Assembly (NCBI RefSeq): GCF_003419895.1
Contig: NZ_QPMM01000001.1
Span: forward strand, 434,001 to 498,000
DNA from: Chitinophaga silvatica
Lineage (GTDB): Bacteria; Bacteroidota; Bacteroidia; Chitinophagales; Chitinophagaceae
Direction of reading: 5' to 3'
Length of the DNA: 64,000 nucleotides
Positions 33,533-42,233 of this stretch are shown piece by piece. Within the stretch, counting starts at the first letter, position 1, and each line of letters starts with the position of its first letter. Made by a program: the position numbers and the translations under genes. The notes under the pieces were generated by a model, which worked only from the letters and a program-made list of their open reading frames with translations, made no database searches and was not told the DNA's origin.

Positions 33533-34954
33533 ATGACACTCAGAAGTTTTATTTGCCTGTTGGCAATTGGTTTTTGTTTGCCTGTTGAGGCACAAAATAA
33601 AAAGCCTGTAAAGATAGCTTGCCTTGGGGCCAGTATCTGTGCAGGTGCCAGATTGCAACATCCTGAAAAAGAATCTTATCCGGCTCAGATTGGTCGCTTA
33701 CTGGGAGATGGTTACCAGGTTACCAATTATGGAGTTAGCAGCAGCACATTGCTTAAAAAAGGTGACTTTTCCTATTGGAATACAGGTGCTTTTAAAGAAG
33801 CATTGCAAAGTAATCCTGATATCGTTTTAATAGATTTGGGAGGAAATGATGCAAAGCTGGTAAATCGGGTGCATTTGGATGAGTATGAACAGGACTACCA
33901 TAGCATGATCCAGCAGTTTAAATCCTTACCTTCCCATCCCCGTATTATTCTACTGCAACCTATTGTATCATTCGTAAAAGACACAACCGGAATCTGGAAT
34001 CCTGCAATTGAAAGAATACTACCCAAAGTACGACAGGTGGCTTATGATGAGCAGGTAGAAATTGTGAATTTAAACGCCCTCTTAATTGGTAAGCCGGCAC
34101 TGATGCCTGATGGAATTCATCCCGAACTGGAAGGAACAACGCTGATGGCTAAAACACTATTTGAAGTGCTGAATGCCAAAAGAGACAACAATTTTCAGAT
34201 TGCAAAACATTTACCAGCCCCACAACAAATCAGCTCATTTTTTGGCTACAAATGTTATGATTTTACCTTTAGCGGTAGAAATTGTAAGGTAGTAGCTCCC
34301 AAATTTGCAGCTGCAGGACATCCATGGATCTGGAGAGCAAGATTCTGGGGCCATGAACCTCAAACAGATATTGCTTTACTGGAGCGGGGATATCATGTAG
34401 TATATTGTGATGTTGCAGAACTTTTTGGTAACAAAGAGGCAATAAGCATATGGAATGGTTTTTACAAACTACTGAAAAAAGGGGGACTAGCTCCGAAAGC
34501 GGTAATGGAAGGTATGAGCAGAGGAGCAATATATGTATACAATTGGGCTATTGAAAACCCGAATAGTGTAGCGGCAATATATGTAGATAATCCTGTGATG
34601 GATCTGATTAGCTGGCCTGGCAGTCAGTATACCAAACAACAGGCATCACGTACCGAATGGGAGGCATTTAAAAAAGACTATGGCTTTACTTCTGATGAGG
34701 AAGCAGTTAAATTTAAAGGCAGTCCGCTTTATCAGGCAAAATCTATTGTAAAGGGAAAGTATCCGATGTTGCATGTATTGGGAGATGCTGATACAGATGT
34801 ACCACCTGCAGATAATACTTTGCCATTTGAAGAAGCCATTAAGAAGCAAGGTGGAAATATCACGGTAATGCATAAACCAGGATTTGCACATCACCCGCAT
34901 AGCTTTCCTGATCCTACTCCTATAGTTGATTTTATATTAAAAGCAAATCAATAA
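33533..34954 (+). CDS. Secreted fusion of SGNH esterase and alpha/beta hydrolase
   Basis: This 473-residue protein has a signal peptide ending near VEAQ. The N-terminal SGNH/GDSL esterase domain (about 25-220) has block I IACLGASICAGARL (Ser in place of the GDS Ser), block III IDLGGNDAKL, and block V PDGIHPELEG with the Asp-x-x-His pair. The C-terminal alpha/beta hydrolase (about 225-473) has nucleophile elbow GMSRG and a terminal HHPHSF His. Both active sites look intact, so the protein may remove two kinds of ester substituent from a polysaccharide. It ends 6 bp before the GH-D glycosidase gene, so the two are certainly co-transcribed. Confidence 0.82.
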   Translation: MTLRSFICLLAIGFCLPVEAQNKKPVKIACLGASICAGARLQHPEKESYPAQIGRLLGDGYQVTNYGVSSSTLLKKGDFSYWNTGAFKEALQSNPDIVLIDLGGNDAKLVNRVHLDEYEQDYHSMIQQFKSLPSHPRIILLQPIVSFVKDTTGIWNPAIERILPKVRQVAYDEQVEIVNLNALLIGKPALMPDGIHPELEGTTLMAKTLFEVLNAKRDNNFQIAKHLPAPQQISSFFGYKCYDFTFSGRNCKVVAPKFAAAGHPWIWRARFWGHEPQTDIALLERGYHVVYCDVAELFGNKEAISIWNGFYKLLKKGGLAPKAVMEGMSRGAIYVYNWAIENPNSVAAIYVDNPVMDLISWPGSQYTKQQASRTEWEAFKKDYGFTSDEEAVKFKGSPLYQAKSIVKGKYPMLHVLGDADTDVPPADNTLPFEEAIKKQGGNITVMHKPGFAHHPHSFPDPTPIVDFILKANQ

Positions 34955-34960
34955 TTCGCA

Positions 34961-36886
34961 ATGAAGTATTTATGGATTGTATGCTTGTTTTGTTGTGCCT
35001 TTAAACCAACAAAGGCGCAACAACAGGTAATAAAGATTGGTAAGACAGGCAGAATTGTTTATCAGCTCAATAATGGTAAATATGATATCTGGTCTGACGG
35101 AAAACTATTAATTAAAAATGTCTATGTTTCTTATGATGGATTAATTCCTGATACGGGAAAGGTTAAACGAAATTTTAAACAAATATCGGCGGAGCGTTAT
35201 AGTATTACCCATACCAATAATGGATTTACCTATACACAACTATTTGAAGTGCCGGTAAATGGAGACGGTTTTTATACCAGGTTGATAGTAGAAGGCGAAG
35301 GAGCAAAAACAAGTAGGATAATTCCCTTTGCTACGAATTCATTATTGTTAAAAGGTGATCCGACGGTTGTTCAGATGCCTTTTGATAATGATGCATGGAT
35401 TAAGTATAAATCCACAAAGCTTTCACAGGCAGATCTTACCAGCGCCGAGGTTACAGCCGTATTTGACGAGCAGACTAAAGGTGGCCTGGTAATCGGATCT
35501 GTAGAACATTCGGTATGGAAAACAGGTATAAAGATTTCAGGTAGTCGGGATCTGAGTGTAATTGCAGGATTTACAGATAGTATTATTACCAGAGATAAAA
35601 AGGAGCATGGAATTGTAACAGAGAGGGGTAAACGATATAGTTCTCCATTGCTTTATATTTTACCGGTGAAAGATTGGCAGCGAGGTTTGGAAAAGTATGC
35701 AGATGCTAATATTTCAACAGAAGGGCGCTTTATAGAAAAATGGCAAAAGGCGAAACCAGTAGGATGGAATAGCTGGGGCAGTATTCAAACTAAGCTATCA
35801 CTCGCTAAAGCCAAAGGGGTTGTGGATTTCTTTGCAGATTCCTGCAAGGGTTTCAGAGCAGCAGATGGTACTATGTTCATTGATCTGGATTCTTATTGGG
35901 ATAACCTTGCACCCGGTGGTATGAATGGCGATTTTAGTCAACTTACCGAATTCAGCAACTATTGTAAAGCAAAAGGACTGAAGCCGGGTATCTATTGGGC
36001 TCCGTTTGTTGATTGGGGTAAGTACCCTCGTAAGGTAGAAGGAGGCGCAAATAATTACGAAGAGGTATGGACAAAGGTAAACGGGCAGTATTGTGATATG
36101 GATGGAGGAAGAGCTATGGACCCTACACATCCGGCTACAAAGGCACGCATTGCTTTCCTGATAGGTAAATTTAAAGCAGCAGGTTTTGAAATGATTAAAA
36201 TCGATTTCCTGGGCCATGCTGCAATAGAAGGCGACACCTTTTTTGATAAAGATGTAAAAACAGGGATGCAAGCCTACAAAGAAGGAATGGAATGGTTGGT
36301 AAAGCAACTGGATAACAAGATGCTTGTTTATGCCGCTATATCGCCTAATCTGGCTACCGCGAGGTATGCACATATGAGAAGAATTGCTTGTGATGCCTTC
36401 AGTAATATTACAGAATCCGCTTACACGCTAAACGGAACTACTTATGGTTGGTGGTTGAATCGTATGTATGATTACCTGGATGCAGATCATGTAGTTTTGA
36501 AGGGAGTAGGGCCGAATATGAACCGTGCAAGGATTGTTTCAGCACTTGTAACGGGTACTTTGGTTTTGGGAGATGATTTTACTGATTTTGATAAAAAAGA
36601 TGTTTTGCCTTTGTTGCAAAATAAGGAGTTGCTGAAGTTGGCTGACGGACAAAATTGGGTTCCTGTAGACCAGGAAGCCAATATGGAGGCAGCTAATGTT
36701 TTTTATAAACCAGGAGCCGTAGCATTGGTAAATTATGGGAATGAGCCATTGGCTATAGATCTGAAAAAATACCTGCCTGTAAAGGTTAAAAAAATTAAAG
36801 AGGTTTTTTCGGGAAATGAGATCTTGTGGGAGGCAAACAAGCAAATTAATATACCTGCTGCCGATGCTGTAATTTTAACCTGGTGA
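34961..36886 (+). CDS. Clan GH-D glycoside hydrolase (GH27/GH36-like alpha-galactosidase family)
   Basis: This 641-residue secreted enzyme has a signal peptide ending near TKAQ. An N-terminal beta-sandwich (about 25-260) precedes a TIM barrel with KPVGWNSWGS, MFIDLDSYWDNL, PGIYWAPFVDW and MIKIDFLGH, where Asp415 is the expected nucleophile. A later RRIACDAF Asp is a candidate acid/base. A C-terminal beta domain ends the protein. The family cleaves alpha-galactosides, and related members act on alpha-N-acetylgalactosaminides or arabinopyranosides. Exact family and sugar cannot be fixed by eye. It is paired with the esterase fusion, suggesting action on an acylated, galactose-containing polymer. 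Confidence 0.8.
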   Translation: MKYLWIVCLFCCAFKPTKAQQQVIKIGKTGRIVYQLNNGKYDIWSDGKLLIKNVYVSYDGLIPDTGKVKRNFKQISAERYSITHTNNGFTYTQLFEVPVNGDGFYTRLIVEGEGAKTSRIIPFATNSLLLKGDPTVVQMPFDNDAWIKYKSTKLSQADLTSAEVTAVFDEQTKGGLVIGSVEHSVWKTGIKISGSRDLSVIAGFTDSIITRDKKEHGIVTERGKRYSSPLLYILPVKDWQRGLEKYADANISTEGRFIEKWQKAKPVGWNSWGSIQTKLSLAKAKGVVDFFADSCKGFRAADGTMFIDLDSYWDNLAPGGMNGDFSQLTEFSNYCKAKGLKPGIYWAPFVDWGKYPRKVEGGANNYEEVWTKVNGQYCDMDGGRAMDPTHPATKARIAFLIGKFKAAGFEMIKIDFLGHAAIEGDTFFDKDVKTGMQAYKEGMEWLVKQLDNKMLVYAAISPNLATARYAHMRRIACDAFSNITESAYTLNGTTYGWWLNRMYDYLDADHVVLKGVGPNMNRARIVSALVTGTLVLGDDFTDFDKKDVLPLLQNKELLKLADGQNWVPVDQEANMEAANVFYKPGAVALVNYGNEPLAIDLKKYLPVKVKKIKEVFSGNEILWEANKQINIPAADAVILTW

Positions 36887-36992
36887 TTCGGGGTGTTAAA
36901 ACAAAAATAAACAGCCAGCGTGAGATTACAGATGAAGTAACGTTGAAGAACGTACGTAAACTGATCGACACACTGGCTGCTATAGTTAAAAG

Positions 36993-37019
36993 GGGAAGAA
37001 ACAGTATTCCTTTCTTCCC
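36993..37019 (-). terminator. Candidate terminator of the sialate esterase-type gene
   Basis: A perfect 9-bp stem GGGAAGAAA/TTTCTTCCC with a 9-nt loop is followed on the minus strand by CTTTT. It lies 17 bp beyond the stop of the minus-strand esterase gene. A weaker long-range pair CAGCCAGCGTG/CACACTGGCTG (36912-36922 and 36969-36979) lies further on. Confidence 0.5.
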
Positions 37020-37035
37020 TCTGAATGAGATAGTC

Positions 37036-39000
37036 CTATAATTGAACGGTAAATTTGTTATTTTCTGTAACACCTTTCCAGCTGTCTGTTCTGAAAGGTG
37101 CGGCAGGGAAGCCTTCCTTGTTGAATAAATTGTCTTCCAGGTTATCATCTGCCCATCCAAAACGAACAGCAACTGGGTTGGTAACATCGTCAGAAAAAAC
37201 TATTACCTTATTACCATCCAGGTATGCTTTAGCGTAGTGGAATTTCTGATCGGCACCGGCTACTTCAAATCCTCTGATATAACCGTATTTATCGCTCACT
37301 TTCAGACCACTACCAATATTTGAATAGCTGATAGTAGCTTTATTGCCATTAATAGCCATAGATTGGTAAGTTGGTCCGGCATTTACCTGTGGTACTTTAT
37401 AGGTATCGTTTAGTGCTATAGCAGCTAATCTTTTACCTACGTCCTGTTTATTACGTGGATGGATATCTTTAGGATCACCGATATCAGTAATAACGGCCAT
37501 GCCTGTATTAGGAAGTTGCAAAGTAAGTGTTTGTGCCTCTCTTAATTCGGCCCAGGTACTACCATTTTTGCTGGTACCATTATTGGCATTGAAGCTGGCC
37601 AATTGTACAAAGTAGAAAGGGAAATCTCCTTGCTGCCAGAGTCTTCTCCAGTCATTAATCATCAACGGGAATGATTGGCGGTACTCAAAAGCTCGTCCGG
37701 CGTTGGTTTCGCCCTGATACCAGATAGCTCCCTTAATGCCCATCTGCAAAATAGGATGGATCATAGCATTGTAAAGGAGGTTAGGGTAATTATTGGGTCC
37801 AACACTTGCGGTAGCCGGAGCAATTGATTCTATCCTGAATGGCCAGTCGCCTGCCAAAGATTGTTTATGACCGTTTACGTTAATAAACATATCGCCGCTA
37901 TGTCCGCAGAAACCACCATTACCGGCATTGTCTGTAATTTTCACAGCAATAACATTTGTGCCGGCTTTCAGAATGCCTGCTGGTACCTGGTATACACGCA
38001 GGGCGCTATAATCGTTGGTACTTCCAACCTGGGTACCATTAATGTAGGTAATATCATTATCGTCTATGCTTCCGAGGCTGAGAGTGGCTGATTTGCCGGC
38101 ATCTTCCGGTGCAATGGTGATTGTTTTCCTAAACCAAACAACACCGTCTATATCCTTTAACTGTCTTTCTTCCCAGGGAGACGGAACATTCATTTTAGCC
38201 CAGTTCCCATCATTTAAATCAGGGTTTTTGTAACTGGCGGCAGTTGCGGCGTCTGGTAATTGTCCTTGTAAGGTGTTAACTTTTTCGGCGATACGTTTAC
38301 CGGTAACCTTGGCAACTGAATCGAGATTTAACACCGGGGTATTTTTCATTAGCTCTTTGAAGGTATTGCTATTTGCCATTCCTTCCCTGCTTATCCAGGT
38401 TTCAACCATTGTACCACCCCAGGAGGTATTTATAAGGCCTATAGGAACGTGTAGTTGTTCGTTTAAGGTTTTTGCAAAGAAGAAGCCAACAGCGGTAAAA
38501 GAGGCTGAGTTTTCAGGAGCGGCAGTTTTCCAGCCACTGGATTTAACATCTTCCTGCGGAGTAACTGAAATTTCTTTAGGTAAGTAAAAATGGCGGATGG
38601 CAGTGTTGCCCGATTGGGCAATTTCTTTATCGGCATTGATAACATTACTTAAAGGCCATTCCATATTTGATTGACCACTACAAACCCAAACATCCCCCAT
38701 TAATATATCATGGAGGGTAATGCTGTTTTTTCCTTTAACAGTAAGTGTTAAAGATCCTCCTCCGGCCTGAACCGGATCAAGGACTACTTTCCATTCTCCG
38801 TTCTTATCAGCTTTCACTGTTTTAGTCTGGTTGTTGAACTGGACAGTAACTTTTTCATTTTTATCGGCCCATCCCCAAACCGGAATAGGTTTATCTCGTT
38901 GCAATACCATGTTGTCGCCGAATATATTAGGCAAACGTACGTTGGCAAAGGCTGCCGCTTGTAGGAGGCTGGCAGAAAGCAGTAGAACAGTTTTCTTCAT
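37036..39000 (-). CDS. Sialate O-acetylesterase-family secreted esterase
   Basis: From ATG 39000 this is a 654-residue protein with a signal peptide (MKKTVLLLSASLLQAAAFAN). The catalytic Ser111 is in DVWVCSGQSNMEW, and an IKGAIWYQGETNAGRAFEY segment and DIGDPKDIHPRNK (Asp/His) complete the SGNH-type site. A GH2-like beta-sandwich is inserted at about residues 240-380 (DGNWAKMNVPSPWEER), as is common in this family. It removes O-acetyl groups from sialic acid or, in soil Bacteroidota, often from plant polysaccharides such as xylan or pectin. It points away from the copper operon and towards the GH-D gene. An ORF extending to 39069 lacks a plausible signal start. Confidence 0.85.
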   Translation of the reverse strand: MKKTVLLLSASLLQAAAFANVRLPNIFGDNMVLQRDKPIPVWGWADKNEKVTVQFNNQTKTVKADKNGEWKVVLDPVQAGGGSLTLTVKGKNSITLHDILMGDVWVCSGQSNMEWPLSNVINADKEIAQSGNTAIRHFYLPKEISVTPQEDVKSSGWKTAAPENSASFTAVGFFFAKTLNEQLHVPIGLINTSWGGTMVETWISREGMANSNTFKELMKNTPVLNLDSVAKVTGKRIAEKVNTLQGQLPDAATAASYKNPDLNDGNWAKMNVPSPWEERQLKDIDGVVWFRKTITIAPEDAGKSATLSLGSIDDNDITYINGTQVGSTNDYSALRVYQVPAGILKAGTNVIAVKITDNAGNGGFCGHSGDMFINVNGHKQSLAGDWPFRIESIAPATASVGPNNYPNLLYNAMIHPILQMGIKGAIWYQGETNAGRAFEYRQSFPLMINDWRRLWQQGDFPFYFVQLASFNANNGTSKNGSTWAELREAQTLTLQLPNTGMAVITDIGDPKDIHPRNKQDVGKRLAAIALNDTYKVPQVNAGPTYQSMAINGNKATISYSNIGSGLKVSDKYGYIRGFEVAGADQKFHYAKAYLDGNKVIVFSDDVTNPVAVRFGWADDNLEDNLFNKEGFPAAPFRTDSWKGVTENNKFTVQL

Positions 39001-39110
39001 GTCGTGGTACTTATTTGAATTGCGCTTAGAATATAAATGTAATAAAGACAATCTTAAAATTATATACAATTAATACTAAATAGTATAAAGCCCGACGGAT
39101 GGGGCTGGGC

Positions 39111-39118
39111 TACATTTG
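39111..39118 (+). promoter_or_regulatory. Candidate -7 element of the copper operon
   Basis: TACATTTG is an exact TAnnTTTG match 17 bp before the copA ATG, implying a very short leader. No -33 match is evident, which would suit an activator-dependent promoter. Confidence 0.4.
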
Positions 39119-39134
39119 TATAAAATTATTCAAA

Positions 39135-41384
39135 ATGTCTACAGCCCAATCAACACCCCCACGGGTCTCTATAAATAAAAGAATTGTTAAGGAAACATAT
39201 CCGGTATTGGAGATGACTTGTGCAGCCTGTGCCGTAAGCGTAGAATCAATGCTTAAATCAGTACCAGGAGTATCGTCGGCAGGCGTAAATTTTGCCAACC
39301 AAACAGCCTGGGTAGAGTACGATCCGGCACTGGCCAGTCCGGAAAGCTTACAAAGTACTGTTCGCAGTATCGGATACGATTTGCTTATAGATAAGGAAAA
39401 CCAGGAAGAGGAACAGGCAAAAGCTCAGCAACAACATTATCAAAACCTTAAACGCCGGACAATCCTCGCAATTATCCTTGGGTTACCAGTAATGGTAATC
39501 GGAATGTTCTTTATGGATATGCCTTATGCTAATTTTATCATGATGGTATTATCCACACCTGTAGTATTTGTGTTGGGTCGCTCCTTCTTTGTAAATGCCT
39601 GGAAGCAAGCCAAACATCGTAAAGCCAATATGGATACTTTAGTAGCATTAAGTACAGGAATCGCCTGGTTGTTTAGTGCTTTCAATACTTTCTATCCTGA
39701 ATTCTGGCACCAGAGGGGTTTACATGCTCACGTATACTTTGAAGCAGCAGCTGTTGTTATCGCATTTATTTCTCTCGGTAAATTACTGGAAGAAAAAGCC
39801 AAATCAAATACTTCTTCTGCCATTAAAAAATTAATTGGCTTACAACCTAAAACAGTATTGAGAGTTAAGGCAAATGGTGATACAGAAGAGATTCCAATTG
39901 CCTTAGTTCAACAATCAGATATTTTGGTCGTAAAACCAGGAGATAAAGTGCCGGTAGATGGTATGGTAACAGGTGGACAATCATATGTAGATGAAAGTAT
40001 GATCACTGGAGAACCGGTACCTGTTTTGAAACAGGAAAACGAAAAAGTATTTGCAGGAACAATAAATCAGAAAGGAAGTTTTCAGTTTAAAGCCGAAAAA
40101 GTAGGAGCAGATACCTTGTTGGCACAGATTATTCGCATGGTGCAGGAAGCGCAGGGAAGTAAAGCACCGGTTCAGCAACTGGTAGATAAAATTGCCGGCA
40201 TATTTGTTCCAATTGTAATTGGTATTTCCATCCTTACATTTTTAGCATGGATTGTATTGGGAAATGATAATGCTTTCACGCATGCATTACTGGCTGCAGT
40301 AACAGTGTTGGTGATCGCGTGTCCTTGTGCCCTGGGATTGGCAACTCCTACCGCCATCATGGTTGGAATAGGTAAAGGAGCCGAAAATAATATTCTGATA
40401 AGGGATGCCGAAAGCCTGGAGCAAGCCTATAAAGTAAATGCATTAATCCTTGATAAAACAGGAACTATTACAGAAGGTAAACCAACTGTTACAGAACTTT
40501 TCTGGAGCAATGATAAAGCCTCAACAGAAGCAAAAGTATTATATACAATAGAACAACAGTCGGAACATCCATTGGCCGGAGCAGTTGTTACTCATCTCGA
40601 AGGTACTGCCAGTGTAGCGTTGGAACATTTCGAGAGTGTTACCGGCCAGGGTGTGGTAGCGAGTTATCGGCATAAGAAATATTTTGTAGGTAATGCAAGA
40701 TTACTGGCAGCAAACAACATCGTTGTAACGAAAGAGTTAGCAACTCAGGTAGCTGCATGGCAGGCAACAGCCCAAACCGTAATATTCTTTGCCAGTGAAG
40801 ACGGAGTGTTAGGAATTATTGCGATAGCCGACCGCGTTAAGCCAGGGTCTGCAGCAGCAGTTGCAGCTTTGCAAAAAGCCGGAGTAACAGTGTATATGCT
40901 TACAGGTGATAATGAACATACGGCGGCCGCAGTGGCCAAACAAGTAGGTATAACACACTACAAAGCTGAAGTGATGCCATCAGAAAAAGCTGACTTTGTT
41001 AAATTATTGCAGGCAAAAGGAAAAGTAGTTGCAATGGCCGGAGATGGTATTAATGATTCACATGCATTGGCAGAGGCGGATGTAAGTATTGCCATGGGGA
41101 AAGGTTCTGATATTGCAATGGACGTTGCTAAAATGACCTTGATTACCTCAGATTTGAACAGTATTCCAAAAGCCTTGAAACTTTCTGGTAAAACCGTTAA
41201 AACAATTAAACAAAATCTGTTCTGGGCGTTTATATATAACGTTATAGGTATTCCAATTGCAGCAGGTATTTTGTATCCGGTAAATGGATTTCTGTTAGAC
41301 CCAATGATCGCCGGTGCTGCAATGGCTTTAAGCTCTGTAAGTGTAGTAAGTAATAGCCTTAGATTAAAGATGGCGAAATTGTAA
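39135..41384 (+). CDS. copA: Copper-exporting P1B-1 ATPase CopA
   Basis: From ATG 39135 this 749-residue P-type ATPase has one N-terminal HMA domain with MTCAAC (Cys29, Cys32), membrane helices including the P1B-1 signature CPC (Cys396-Pro397-Cys398 in ACPCALGLATP), the phosphorylation motif DKTGT (Asp440), the ATP-binding SEHPLAGAV (the HP dipeptide), and the hinge GDGINDSHALAEADV. CPC plus an HMA motif is the Cu(I)-export class, which pumps Cu(I) from the cytoplasm. It leads a plus-strand copper locus; the next gene, an HMA chaperone, starts 113 bp later. An upstream in-frame ATG at 39099 overlaps the promoter region and is not favoured. Confidence 0.93.
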   Translation: MSTAQSTPPRVSINKRIVKETYPVLEMTCAACAVSVESMLKSVPGVSSAGVNFANQTAWVEYDPALASPESLQSTVRSIGYDLLIDKENQEEEQAKAQQQHYQNLKRRTILAIILGLPVMVIGMFFMDMPYANFIMMVLSTPVVFVLGRSFFVNAWKQAKHRKANMDTLVALSTGIAWLFSAFNTFYPEFWHQRGLHAHVYFEAAAVVIAFISLGKLLEEKAKSNTSSAIKKLIGLQPKTVLRVKANGDTEEIPIALVQQSDILVVKPGDKVPVDGMVTGGQSYVDESMITGEPVPVLKQENEKVFAGTINQKGSFQFKAEKVGADTLLAQIIRMVQEAQGSKAPVQQLVDKIAGIFVPIVIGISILTFLAWIVLGNDNAFTHALLAAVTVLVIACPCALGLATPTAIMVGIGKGAENNILIRDAESLEQAYKVNALILDKTGTITEGKPTVTELFWSNDKASTEAKVLYTIEQQSEHPLAGAVVTHLEGTASVALEHFESVTGQGVVASYRHKKYFVGNARLLAANNIVVTKELATQVAAWQATAQTVIFFASEDGVLGIIAIADRVKPGSAAAVAALQKAGVTVYMLTGDNEHTAAAVAKQVGITHYKAEVMPSEKADFVKLLQAKGKVVAMAGDGINDSHALAEADVSIAMGKGSDIAMDVAKMTLITSDLNSIPKALKLSGKTVKTIKQNLFWAFIYNVIGIPIAAGILYPVNGFLLDPMIAGAAMALSSVSVVSNSLRLKMAKL

Positions 41385-41497
41385 AAACAATAATTATGTA
41401 AGAGGATATATAAATTATATAACAATCTCCGCTATATATCAATCTACCTTTACAACATCAAATAAACATCAACATAAAATATTAAAAAAATAGAAAA

Positions 41498-41707
41498 ATG
41501 GAAGCGAAATTCAAAACTAATATCAAATGTTCTGGTTGTGTAGCAACAGTTACTCCGGCATTAAACGAATTGGTAGGAAATGATAACTGGAATGTAGATA
41601 CTCAACATCCTGATAAAATACTTACCATCAAAGGAGAAACCGATCTGAGTGAAGTCAGAAAGGCAGTAGAAAAAGCCGGTTATAAGGCTGTTTCAGTTAC
41701 TGAATAG
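41498..41707 (+). CDS. HMA-domain copper chaperone (CopZ-like)
   Basis: This 69-residue protein is a single heavy-metal-associated domain. The metal site is KCSGCVATV (Cys-x-x-Cys near residues 11-14), in the same place as CopZ/Atx1 proteins but with Lys-Cys-Ser-Gly-Cys instead of MxCxxC. A GYKAVSV strand closes the fold. It should bind cytosolic Cu(I) and pass it to the CopA-type ATPase upstream. It is followed 23 bp later by the DUF3347 gene. Confidence 0.85.
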   Translation: MEAKFKTNIKCSGCVATVTPALNELVGNDNWNVDTQHPDKILTIKGETDLSEVRKAVEKAGYKAVSVTE

Positions 41708-41730
41708 TTTTAACCCATTAATCATTTTTT

Positions 41731-42231
41731 ATGAAAAAGATAATGCTTGCTCTGGTAGTGATGATAACAGCCCTCTTTCAAACAGCTGGGGCGCAACAGA
41801 GAGAAGTTTCTGCAACACTGGCTCCGATTCTTACACAATATTATAGTGTAAAGGAAGCTTTAGTGAATAGTGATGCTGCAACAACTGCCAGCAAAGCAAA
41901 TGACCTGGCAGAAACTATACAGGCAGTAAGACTCAATTCCCTGCCAGCAGCCGAACAAGCAGCATTTGAACCAATTTCCGGTAAATTGCTTACAGATGCC
42001 CAGGCAATTGCAGAAACAAAAGATATCAACAAGCAAAGAGAAGCTTTCAAAAATTTATCTGATCATCTAACCACCTTAGCGAAAGCAGTTCCATTGTCTG
42101 TTAGCCCTATTTATCATCAATATTGCCCAATGAAAAAGGCATACTGGTTGAGCGACAACAGCACAATTAAGAATCCTTACTATGGTAAGCAAATGCAAAC
42201 TTGCGGTAAGGTTACAGAAACTATCCAATAA
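41731..42231 (+). CDS. Periplasmic DUF3347 copper-site protein
   Basis: This 166-residue exported protein has a signal peptide (MKKIMLALVVMITALFQTAG) and a helical DUF3347 domain. The C-terminus carries the conserved IYHQYCPMKKAYWLS and KNPYYGKQMQTCGK segments, with Cys, His and Met residues that are likely copper ligands. In Bacteroidota the domain also occurs fused to CusB-type efflux adaptors; here it is free-standing. It is 2 bp from the multicopper oxidase gene, consistent with a periplasmic copper-handling role. Confidence 0.82.
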   Translation: MKKIMLALVVMITALFQTAGAQQREVSATLAPILTQYYSVKEALVNSDAATTASKANDLAETIQAVRLNSLPAAEQAAFEPISGKLLTDAQAIAETKDINKQREAFKNLSDHLTTLAKAVPLSVSPIYHQYCPMKKAYWLSDNSTIKNPYYGKQMQTCGKVTETIQ

Positions 42232-42233
42232 GT

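Noticed and set aside
35798..36373. 191-codon minus-strand frame inside the GH-D glycosidase gene
   Set aside because: It is antisense to the catalytic barrel, its residue composition is untypical of real proteins, and no family is recognisable.
36912..36979. Long-range inverted pair CAGCCAGCGTG/CACACTGGCTG, considered as a small structured RNA
   Set aside because: Only one imperfect outer stem was found and the 46-nt interior shows no further clear pairing, so an RNA gene is not supported.
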